The position numbers were made by a program, and so were the translations under genes. Below, one piece after another: positions 36,089-45,200 of a DNA stretch of 64,000 nucleotides; within the stretch, counting starts at the first letter, position 1; each line of letters starts with the position of its first letter. The notes below the pieces were generated by a model. That model saw only the letters and a program-made list of their open reading frames with translations, made no database searches and was not told where the DNA came from. The stretch is from positions 76,497-140,496 of the forward strand of contig CAYGSG010000001.1 in NCBI GenBank assembly GCA_964352615.1. The letters run 5' to 3'. The DNA is from OFTM382 sp964352615. GTDB taxonomy: Bacteria > Planctomycetota > Phycisphaerae > Phycisphaerales > UBA1924.

Positions 36089-37489
36089 ATGCTGCTCTCG
36101 ATCACCACATCCCGTAGTCCCGACGGCCCGCCCGCGACGGACCTCGGCTATCTGTTGCACAAGAACCCGGCCGGCCTGCAGTCCTTCGACATGAGCTTTG
36201 GACGGGTGCATGTCTTCTATCCGGAGGCGTCCGCTGAGCGGTGCGAAGTCGCGGTCCTGCTCGATGTCGACCCGGTGGGTTTGGTTCGGGGCCGAGGCGA
36301 GAACACGCTCGATCAATATGTCAACGACCGCCCGTATGTGGCGTCATCGTTCCTGAGCGTCGCCTTGAACAGGCTTTTCTCGACAGCGATGAACGGGCGG
36401 AGCAAAGAGCGACAGGAGCTCGTCGACAAGCCGTTGCCACTCAAGGCAACCATCGCCGTGGTACCGAGCCGAGGTGGCGATGGGCTGCTACACCGTCTGT
36501 TCGAGCCACTCGGCTACGCCGTGACCGCGGTTCGGCACCCGCTCGACGAGACCTTTGTGAGTTGGGGTGAGGGACCCTACCACACGCTCACGATCACGCA
36601 CAAGCTCCCGCTTCAGACGCTCTTGCAGCATCTTTACGTGCTCCTCCCGGTGCTCGACAACGACAAGCACTACTGGGTCGGGGAGGACGAGGTCGAGAAG
36701 CTCCTCGCTCGTGGCAAGTCGTGGCTGCCCAGCCACCCTGAGAAGGACCTGATTACCCGCCGGTACCTCAAGCATCAGCACCGCTTGACCCGTGATGCCC
36801 TCGCGCGCCTCGCTGTCGAGGATGACCCCGATCCGGACGCATCGGAGCGGGCGCACGATGCGGAAGAGGAACAGATCGAGAAGCAGCTGAGCCTGAACGC
36901 GCAGCGGATGGGCTCGGTGCTCGCTGCGCTCAAGGCGAGCGGGGCGACCAGCGTGCTCGACCTGGGCTGCGGCGAGGGGAAGCTCCTCCGCGACCTGCTC
37001 AAGGAGCGGCAGTTCACCCGGATCGTCGGCATGGATGTGTCCATCCGGTCGCTAGAACGGGCCTCTGAGAAGCTACGACTCGACCGCCTCCCGGACATGC
37101 AACGTAAGCGCGTCGAGCTTCTCCATGGCTCGCTCATCTACCGGGACGAGCGGCTCACCGGTTTCGATGCAGCGGCCTGTGTCGAAGTCATCGAGCATCT
37201 CGACCCACCACGCCTCCGAGCGTTCGAGCGGGCGGTCTTCGAGTTCGCCCGGCCGGGTGCAGTCATCATCACGACGCCGAACGCTGAGTACAACGTGATG
37301 TGGGAGACGCTGCCAGCGGGGCAGTTCCGTCATCGCGACCACAGGTTTGAGTGGACACGAGAACAGTTCCGATCGTGGGCGGATTCGGTGGCGGGTGAGC
37401 ATGGATACTCGGTGCGATATCTGCCAGTCGGCCCGGTGGATGATGCTGTCGGTTCCCCGACGCAGATGGGAGTCTTCGAGCGATGCTAG
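36089..37489 (+). CDS. hen1: Bacterial Hen1, 3'-terminal RNA ribose 2'-O-methyltransferase
   Basis: 466 residues, the usual bacterial Hen1 length. The N-terminal half, which in known systems contacts and activates Pnkp ligase, starts MLLSITT, TDLGYLLHKNPAGLQ, RVHVFYPEAS. The C-terminal methyltransferase has SAM loop VLDLGCGEGKLLRDLL, CVEVIEHLD, the TTPNAEYNVMWETLP segment and metal ligands EVIEH plus HRDHRFEW. It methylates the 2'-OH of the cleaved RNA 3' end before Pnkp seals the break, so the repaired RNA resists renewed cleavage. The stop overlaps the start of the HEAT-repeat gene by 7 nt. Confidence 0.95.
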   Translation: MLLSITTSRSPDGPPATDLGYLLHKNPAGLQSFDMSFGRVHVFYPEASAERCEVAVLLDVDPVGLVRGRGENTLDQYVNDRPYVASSFLSVALNRLFSTAMNGRSKERQELVDKPLPLKATIAVVPSRGGDGLLHRLFEPLGYAVTAVRHPLDETFVSWGEGPYHTLTITHKLPLQTLLQHLYVLLPVLDNDKHYWVGEDEVEKLLARGKSWLPSHPEKDLITRRYLKHQHRLTRDALARLAVEDDPDPDASERAHDAEEEQIEKQLSLNAQRMGSVLAALKASGATSVLDLGCGEGKLLRDLLKERQFTRIVGMDVSIRSLERASEKLRLDRLPDMQRKRVELLHGSLIYRDERLTGFDAAACVEVIEHLDPPRLRAFERAVFEFARPGAVIITTPNAEYNVMWETLPAGQFRHRDHRFEWTREQFRSWADSVAGEHGYSVRYLPVGPVDDAVGSPTQMGVFERC

Positions 37490-39072
37490 ATCGACTCGAA
37501 GCCATCCTTCGCAGAATAATCGGGCGTTCCGGCAACCGGAACCTGCCGCTGTGGACGCTGAACCGAAAGAGCAGTGCCTTCGCGGTTCCGAACGCGGTCG
37601 AGTGGCTTGTGCGCGCAAACTCAGACGACCGTGCAGAGCTTGCATCGGTGCTCGCAGGTCTGATGCGGACCATCGGGCCTCGCGAGTGGACGCGGCTCTA
37701 CTCCAGTTTCCGTTCCCCGTGGATCAAGCCGGAAGACGTATCCAAGCTCCAACGGCTAACCCGCGATGACGCGGTCGAGATGCTCGGAGTTGCGACTCTG
37801 AGTGCTAATGGCTACACGCGGGAAGCAGCGACCAACGCCCTTGCGACACTCGGCCACCCGCGAGCCGTCCCGTACCTGCTCATTCAACTGGGGGACTGGG
37901 TTCCACAAGTACGCGTCGCGGCGGAAACCGCTCTGAACAGGCTCATGGACACTGGCATCGCCAGTGAGCTCATTGAGCATCATGATCTCGTCGAGCACCT
38001 TGCGTCGGTGCAGCGAGTCGATCTCTCCGCGATTCAAGCATCCATCCGTGACCACCTCCAGGCTCCTTACTCACTGGTCGAGCTTGAAGCTGGGCTCGAT
38101 CATGAAAGGGCAACGACCCGGCGGTATTGCATGGGCTTGTTGCTGGAATGCCAGGACGCCCGAAGAGATCTTCTTGACCGGATCTTGCAGGATCCGGACC
38201 CAGTCGTTCGTCGCTGGCTTGCATTCAGAGTTATCCGAGGAGATGTGCAGGTTGCCGAAGACACCCTTCGACGGCTGCTTGTTGATCGTGCAAGTTCAGT
38301 GAGCACGGTGGTGCTGCGATCATTGAGCGATGAGCAAACGGTGCACTTCACGCCGGAGTTGATCGAGCTTTCTCTCGCCGATGCTCGACCAGTACGTGAA
38401 TCTGCTCAATGGGCGTTGAAGTCTCAGGGGTGGACGCACTTCGCAGAAGAGGCCCGCAGTCGCATTTCGTCCGAACGCAGAGACAGCGTGGCCCCGGGGT
38501 GGGTAGCCACCCTCGGCGAGACTGGAACCTCCGCGACGGACTATGAGTGCGTATCTGGATTTGTCCAACATCCGCGTTCACGAGTTCGAGCTGCAGCCGT
38601 AACGGCTTTGGCAAGACTCGACAAGGTCCCGGCGGCTCCGTTCGTAGTTGAGCGGCTAGACGATTCAAGTGGGCTCGTTCGACGTTCGGCGATCGCTGCG
38701 CTCATGGACACGCCGCGTCGTGAATGGCAGGATATGGCTCGTAAGCTCGTCACGAGTGGAACGGCCCAGGGTCAAGTCGCCGCACTGCATCTGCTCGCTC
38801 TCCACAGTGGATGGGACACCATCCCGGTGCTTTTGGAAGCCGTGCTTTCGGACAATCCGGATCTTACCGACCGAGCCTGGCAGGCTCTCTATGACTGGCA
38901 ACGACGCCATGGAACCCATGGCTGGTTGAAGCCGTCAGAACCGTGCCGTCGGGAGCTTTCTGCGGTATGGCCCATGATCATCGCAGCTACCGAACCACCA
39001 AAGTGGACGGGCTCTACTTGGGAGGATCTACGCGCAACGATCGACCAACATCTCCGGGAGGTGGGCACATGA
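37483..39072 (+). CDS. HEAT-repeat protein encoded between hen1 and pnkp
   Basis: 529 residues, no signal or membrane segment, so cytoplasmic. Helical HEAT-type repeats are visible, for example TREAATNALATLGHPRAVPY with VPQVRVAAETALNRLMD (about residues 110-150), DPDPVVRRWLAFRVIRGD (about 225-245) and RSRVRAAAVTALARLD with SSGLVRRSAIAALMD (about 365-410). The final about 60 residues are Trp-rich (WLKPSEP, WPMIIAATEPPKWTG). Start overlaps hen1 by 7 nt and stop overlaps pnkp by 4 nt (ATGA), so all three are made together. I know no such subunit in described Pnkp-Hen1 systems; a scaffold or RNA-substrate adaptor role is inference. Confidence 0.85.
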   Translation: MLDRLEAILRRIIGRSGNRNLPLWTLNRKSSAFAVPNAVEWLVRANSDDRAELASVLAGLMRTIGPREWTRLYSSFRSPWIKPEDVSKLQRLTRDDAVEMLGVATLSANGYTREAATNALATLGHPRAVPYLLIQLGDWVPQVRVAAETALNRLMDTGIASELIEHHDLVEHLASVQRVDLSAIQASIRDHLQAPYSLVELEAGLDHERATTRRYCMGLLLECQDARRDLLDRILQDPDPVVRRWLAFRVIRGDVQVAEDTLRRLLVDRASSVSTVVLRSLSDEQTVHFTPELIELSLADARPVRESAQWALKSQGWTHFAEEARSRISSERRDSVAPGWVATLGETGTSATDYECVSGFVQHPRSRVRAAAVTALARLDKVPAAPFVVERLDDSSGLVRRSAIAALMDTPRREWQDMARKLVTSGTAQGQVAALHLLALHSGWDTIPVLLEAVLSDNPDLTDRAWQALYDWQRRHGTHGWLKPSEPCRRELSAVWPMIIAATEPPKWTGSTWEDLRATIDQHLREVGT

Positions 39073-41681
39073 ATATCGACCTCCCCGAACTCTCTCTGGT
39101 TGTCCTCGTCGGCCCATCAGGCTCCGGCAAGACGTCGTTCGCCCGCAAGTACTTTAAGCACACGGAGGTGCTCTCGTCCGACTACTGCCGCGGGCTTGTT
39201 TCGGACGACGAGAATAACCAGGCCGCGTCGGAAGACGCATTCGATGTTCTCCACTACATCGCCGGAAAGCGACTCAAGAATGGATTGCTGACGGTCATCG
39301 ACGCGACCAATGTTCGGCCCGAGGATCGCCGCAAGTACGTGCAGCTTGCGCGGGACCATCACTGTCTGCCCGTCGCGATTGTTCTGAATCTTCCCGAGCG
39401 GGTGTGCCAGGATCGCAATGTCGATCGACCTGATCGTGACTTCGGGCCGCACGTCGTTCGGAACCAGCGCGCGGCATTGCGGCGCGGCATGGGCCGTGGT
39501 GGCAAGGGCCTCAAGCGGGAGGGCTACCGACACGCCTGGATTCTCGAATCCGAAGACGACATTGACGCGGTGACCATTGAACGGACGCCGCTGTGGAACA
39601 ACAAGAAGCACGAGCATGGCCCGTTCGACATTGTTGGTGATATTCACGGCTGTTTCGACGAATTAGTTAAGCTCTTGGAGTCGCTCGGCTACGGCGTTGA
39701 TCGACACACGGATGTGCCCGAGGGCGATTGGTCGGTCACGCCACCCGCGGAGGCCAGTGATCGCAAGCTGCTGTTCCTAGGCGACCTTGTGGACCGTGGT
39801 CCGAAGTCGCCCGCCGTGCTGCGGCTGGTCATGCGAGCTGTGCGTGACGGCGTGGCGCACTGCGTGCCGGGCAATCACGACGTGAAGCTCATGCGGAAGC
39901 TCAACGGCAAGAAGGTGCAGCTCACGCACGGGCTCGCTGAGACGATAGAGCAGCTTGAGAGTGAACCACCAGAGTTTCTCGACGCGGTTCGGCAGTTCAT
40001 CGATTCGCTCGTGAGCCACTATGTGCTCGATGACGCCAAGTTGGTGATCGCGCACGCCGGGCTCCAAGAGAGCATGCAGGGCCGTGGCTCGGGCAAGGTC
40101 CGCGAGTTCTGTCTCTACGGCGAGACCACGGGGGAGACCGACGAGTTCGGGTTGCCTGTCCGGTACAACTGGGCGGGTGAGTATCGCGGACGGGCGATGG
40201 TTGTCTATGGCCATACGCCTGTGCCTGAGGCGGATTGGCTCAACGGCACGATCTGCATCGACACGGGGTGTGTGTTCGGCGGCAAGCTCACCGCGTTGCG
40301 GTACCCCGAACGAGAATTGGTCTCGGTCGATGCGAAAGCTGTCTACGCCGAGCCAGCAAAGCCTTTCTTGCCGGACGATGCCCGTTTTCATGGGGACGAG
40401 CTAACCGCACAGCAGCAGCACGACGACATGCTGCACCTTACCGATGTCGTCGGGAAGCGGATCGTGGATACGAGGCTGCAGCGGAATGTCACTGTTCGCG
40501 AAGAGAACGCAACGGCTGCGTTGGAGGTGATGAGTCGATTCGCCGCCGATCCGCGGTGGCTGGTCTACCTGCCTCCCACGATGTCGCCGTGCGAGACGTC
40601 CGAGCGTCCTGGATTGCTGGAACATCCTGCCGAGGCTTTCGATTACTACCGGAGTCGCGGCGTGACGGAGGTCGTGTGCGAAGAGAAGCACATGGGCTCG
40701 CGTGCGGTGGTTGTGGTATGCCGGGATGCGAACGCGGCTCGCGCGCGTTTCGGCGTCACCAGGCGAGACGGCGCGGACGAGATTGGCATCGTCTACACCC
40801 GCACCGGACGCCGCTTCTTCAACGATGAGCAGCTAGAAGCAGCCTTCCTCGACCGCGTCCGCGGGAGCATCGAATCAGCGGGGCTCTGGAACGAACTCGA
40901 CACCTCGTGGATGTGTCTGGATTGCGAATTGATGCCGTGGTCTGCGAAGGCTCAGGCTCTGCTCCGTGATCAGTACGCGGCCGTCGGCAGTGCCGCTCGC
41001 TCTGCACTAGCCGAAGCAGTTCCGGCTTTGGCTGCGGCGTCAGAGCGCGTCGGTGGGGATGAGCTCCGACAGCTGGCGGAGCGGTACGGAGCGAGAGAGG
41101 CCGCGATCGTCAAGTACACCCAGGCCTATCGGCAGTACTGCTGGGAGGTCGAATCACTCGAAGACCTCAAACTTGCCCCGTTTCATCTTCTCGCCACCGA
41201 GGGCGGCGTCCATGTCGATCGTGACCACCTCTGGCACATGAGCACCCTTGCCCGCCTAGCTGAGCACGATCAGCTGCTCATGGCCACGAACCATCGGCTT
41301 GTCAACCTTACTGATGAGGCGAGCAGCGCCGACGCTATGGCGTGGTGGGAGTCGATGACCACTGAAGGTGGCGAGGGCATGGTGGTGAAGCCGCGCGAGT
41401 TCATTGCCCGGGGCGGCCAGGGCCTGCTGCAACCAGCGGTTAAGTGCCGAGGCCCGGAGTACCTCCGGATCATCTATGGCCCTGATTACCTCGCCCCGGA
41501 GCATCTCGACCGTCTCCGCAAGCGCGGCCTAAAGCACAAGCGTTCGCTGGCGATGCGTGAGTTCGCGCTCGGCATCGAGTCGCTGGAGCGGTTCGTCCGA
41601 CGCGAGCCCTTGCGGCGGGTTCATGAATGCGTGTTCGGAGTGCTTGCTATGGAGAGTGAGCCTGTTGACCCAAGGCTTTAG
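39069..41681 (+). CDS. pnkp: Pnkp: polynucleotide kinase - phosphatase - RNA ligase
   Basis: 870 residues with all three catalytic modules. Kinase: P-loop VGPSGSGKTSF (residues 14-24), IDATNVRPEDRR, DRDFGPHVVRNQ. Metallophosphatase: DIVGDIHGC (about 187), FLGDLVDRGP, VPGNHDVKL, VYGHTPVPE. Ligase: CEEKHMGSRAVVVV with the AMP-accepting Lys540 and later WMCLDCELMPW and EGMVVKPRE. It heals RNA ends (5' kinase, 2',3' phosphatase) and, with Hen1, seals them. The start overlaps the HEAT-repeat gene stop. It is the last gene of the RNA-repair operon; IS630 debris follows. Confidence 0.97.
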   Translation: MNIDLPELSLVVLVGPSGSGKTSFARKYFKHTEVLSSDYCRGLVSDDENNQAASEDAFDVLHYIAGKRLKNGLLTVIDATNVRPEDRRKYVQLARDHHCLPVAIVLNLPERVCQDRNVDRPDRDFGPHVVRNQRAALRRGMGRGGKGLKREGYRHAWILESEDDIDAVTIERTPLWNNKKHEHGPFDIVGDIHGCFDELVKLLESLGYGVDRHTDVPEGDWSVTPPAEASDRKLLFLGDLVDRGPKSPAVLRLVMRAVRDGVAHCVPGNHDVKLMRKLNGKKVQLTHGLAETIEQLESEPPEFLDAVRQFIDSLVSHYVLDDAKLVIAHAGLQESMQGRGSGKVREFCLYGETTGETDEFGLPVRYNWAGEYRGRAMVVYGHTPVPEADWLNGTICIDTGCVFGGKLTALRYPERELVSVDAKAVYAEPAKPFLPDDARFHGDELTAQQQHDDMLHLTDVVGKRIVDTRLQRNVTVREENATAALEVMSRFAADPRWLVYLPPTMSPCETSERPGLLEHPAEAFDYYRSRGVTEVVCEEKHMGSRAVVVVCRDANAARARFGVTRRDGADEIGIVYTRTGRRFFNDEQLEAAFLDRVRGSIESAGLWNELDTSWMCLDCELMPWSAKAQALLRDQYAAVGSAARSALAEAVPALAAASERVGGDELRQLAERYGAREAAIVKYTQAYRQYCWEVESLEDLKLAPFHLLATEGGVHVDRDHLWHMSTLARLAEHDQLLMATNHRLVNLTDEASSADAMAWWESMTTEGGEGMVVKPREFIARGGQGLLQPAVKCRGPEYLRIIYGPDYLAPEHLDRLRKRGLKHKRSLAMREFALGIESLERFVRREPLRRVHECVFGVLAMESEPVDPRL

Positions 41682-41790
41682 AGCGTCTTCACCCCATATC
41701 TAGCGCCGTTCGGCGCGTGGTCGGTTGCGCGGACAAGGCATTGGTTGTAGCTTCGGATCTCGGTCGCTCGGGACCGGGAAGGAGCCACGG

Positions 41791-42226
41791 ATGGCTACGC
41801 CGTACTCGCAGGATCTCCGCGATAAAGTCCTCGCCGCGTGCGATCGCGGCATGGCAACCAGGCAAATCGCCGAGACCTTTGCCGTCAGCCGCGCCTGGGT
41901 CCGCGGCATCAAGCAACGCAGGCGAGAGCACGGCGAGACCGCCCCGCGCAGGCAGGGGTCCCCCGGCGTCCGCAAGATCGATCGCGACGAACTCGCCCAT
42001 CTCGTCGCCGAGCGCCCCGACGCCACCGGCCCCGAGTGGGGCGAGATGCTCGGGGTCGAGTGCTCCGAATCGGCGATCTACGCGGCGCTCAAGAAGCTCG
42101 GCCTGAGCTACCAAAAAAAAGACGACCCACGCCGCCGAACAGGACCGCCCCGATGCCGCCCAGCGGCGGCGTCAACTGCTTCAAACACTGTGGGTACACG
42201 CTAGAAAATCAGTGAGGACGATCTAA
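41791..42226 (+). pseudogene. IS630-family transposase fragment with frameshift
   Basis: ATG 41791 follows GGAAGGAG. The first frame encodes a Tc1/IS630-type HTH region: TPYSQDLRDKVLAACDRGMA, RQIAETFAVSRAWVRGIK, GPEWGEMLGVECSESAIY. At a run of eight A (42113-42120) the family sequence continues in the +1 frame as KKTTHAAEQDRPDAAQRRRQ and ends at 42226; in the zero frame translation stops at 42204. The A-run is a likely programmed slippage site. The whole DDE catalytic domain is missing, so the copy is dead. Confidence 0.8.
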
Positions 42227-42274
42227 GAGCGCGGCAGAGCTCCAGTCGTCGAATCTCGGGTATCGCAACGCACC

Positions 42275-45200
42275 TCAGCTGATCTGGCCCAGAATCGACG
42301 GGTCTTTGATCTCTTGGTCGCGAGCAAGCAACAGCGTCTTGGTCATCACCTCGGCTGTCCTCGGATCCTCGTCCGCGAAAGGTAAGAAAATTCGACCACG
42401 GTACTGGCTGTGCACAGCGACAATCACAAGCATCCGCCCGGGCAGCACCTGGGTTGTCGCGCTACCAAGATGGACGCTGTACCTCGCTCTAGTTCCATCT
42501 ATCACAGCATGATGACCGTCCACTCGCACATTGTTTAATCCAAGCAGTCGGCAGGTCTCCCCAAGGAGCGTCGCGCGCATCTCGATGGTTGATGCCGACG
42601 CCTCGGGATCGACTCCCCCAGCGTGGGCAACGCTCACGGCGAGATCGAGATCGCGCATCACTTCGCTAAACAGACGTTCTGGGACATCCATGAGATGAAC
42701 CGCGTGTCGGTCTCCTCCCTTGGTACGGAATGCGATGCCCTCAAGAGTCAGGCCATCTACCTCTGCCGGTGTGTGAAAGTGCTCTTGGAACCACAGTTCG
42801 GCGACCAGACCCTCGTCGTGAAAGACGCGTCGGCAGCCTTCCTCTGGCGCGAAAAACCATTGGCGCTGCTTGAGGAGCGCTAGGGCTTGGCGAGGATTGA
42901 CCTGATGCCCGGCGTATCGCCGCGACATCTCGCAATTTCCCTGCTCGCTCTTGGTTCGCAGATATAACTCACGGAAGACCTGCTTGAACGGCTGCATGCG
43001 CTCTGCTTCGAAGCACTCCCGCTGCCAATTGTGCCAGTCTCCCCGGGACCGCAAGTCAGAAGGATGCGCTAGGCGCAACAAGTCGCGCTTGCCGATCGAC
43101 TCAACGACACCAGAAAGGCCTCGTAGCACCCTCCCGTTCTCATCGGGATAGCCAACAAGCGTACTGCCGATGTCATGCGCAGAGACGAACACGAGACGCT
43201 TTATCATCGGCTGGAGCATCGGGTGCGCATAGAACTCGGTGAGTTCGGCGCCGCTGAAGCCGTCCCCTCGGCACATGGATTCTTCAAGAGAGCGTCGCAT
43301 GCGTGCCCCCTGCTTGCGAAGCTCAGGCACCCTTGATTTCAACTCTGCGATCTCGGCATGCTTGCGAAGCTTTGCCGGAACGCTTTTGAGTAGCTTGCCT
43401 TTGTTGCTGATTATCAATTCCGGCAATCCGGACGCATCGAGCGAGAGCGAGACGGTCGTCTCCTCGACCGTGGCATGCACCGGACCCTTAGCAAGATCAG
43501 CAACAGCTTCAGACTCCATGGCCCACTGCAAGCGGCGGGGATCGCGGTATCCAGCGGTACGAGCGAGGTTCTGCATCCCGATCTCCACGGCCCGTCCTTC
43601 ACTCGCTTGCCTCTGACTGCCAAACTTCCTGCTTTGTCGCTTGAACTCCTGTAGACGCTTGTATCGAGTGAGTGTCTCTGCTTGTGCCTTTTGCACTTCT
43701 TTCGGTAGCGGTACGAGTCCGAACGCTCGGACGGCGTCCTGGTTGCGCTGCTCGTCGATCTTGGGAACAAGGTCGCTTATCTCGATCATCCCGAGCATCG
43801 CATCTGCAAATAACTGCGCGCGCTTGTGCCCCCCACTGTTGGAGGCAAATCTGGCAGGTTTCTGGAACGCTGTCCATGCCGGCACTCCGATTTTTTCAAT
43901 GAGTCGGCTGAACCACGCCACATCGACAGCTCCCTCTTCGAGATCCGCAGCGTCGAGATTCGTTCGCTCTTTGATCTGTGCTTCCCACAGTTCACGGATC
44001 TCCTGATTGCGCCACGCATCGCTCCGCTTCGTATGCGCGTGGATCCACCACACGGCATCTTCAAACCCGCTGGAATCAGTCGCTCGCTCAACATGCCCCG
44101 CCCATTGAGGGGCGTACATCCCGATCTCCAGCAACCGGGGAGGCTTAACCTGGTGCTCGGTCATCAGAACAGCGAATCGCTCGTCCGTATCAACCTCCCG
44201 AGGCGTGGTGACCGAGATCAGCCGACTGAAGGAGTAGGCTCGCGTGGGCTCACCCCATTGATCCTGCCTCATAATCTTGTCCCGACCCAACGCCGCAATG
44301 AGCCTAAACAGCACTTCGGCGCCGCCCGCAAATCGGATCTCAGAGGCTGGTACCGTCGCGGGCGTCGAGCGTTCACCACGCATCAATTCAATTTCAAGGA
44401 GGCGATCTCGCACTCGATCCACGGCCGTGACCAACTCGGGATGTTCAGCGATGCATCCGTCCTGCCTAAACCGCGTGACCTCTTTAATCGGACCGAATCG
44501 ATGCCGCCAAACCCGCTCTTCTTCCGGGAATCGCTCGTGCAGCAGCAGCACGATCAAGTCGCTTGCGGTGACCAATCCTGCTCTGAACGCCTGGCAGAAG
44601 TCATCGAGAGATGGCCCCTGCTCGCATCCCGGTATTCCACGATCGGATGCGAGCATCTGCAACGCGGCAAACCGAGCCCTGAGTGCCGGGGTATCCTTTC
44701 GGTGCCCCACCCTGGCAATTTGCAGGAACTCTTCAACAAGCGATATGTCGTGGGACTGCTTCGATGACTCATGGTCAAAGCGGGTGCCCTTGGTGTCGTC
44801 CTTGGCGGATTCTCTGGTCGCGATGGAGTCTTCCAATCGCTGGACTAAGTAGGCCAGCCCGCCGGCGTGATCCGCAAGCGATGGCAACCAGCCCGACAGA
44901 CCCTTGAACGCGTATTGCAGCGACCAGTTTTTCTCAGCCCGAAATGGCTTAGGCATCAACTTGAGCCAGTTGTCGTTCCAAACATCGGTTAGAGCCCATG
45001 CCCGTATGAGTTCGAGTCCATCGGGATCGCGAAGCTCTTGGGAGCGATTCCGCTCCCATTCGACCCAGACCTCTCGCATCGGCATTCCCGCGAGCGGTTC
45101 CCCAACCGGATCAGTCCGAGCGGTAAGGTGCCCGGGAGCCGGGAAGTGCTCGGTAATCTGCACCCGCTTCTCGGCCTCACCAGGCTCCAGGTGTTGATGC

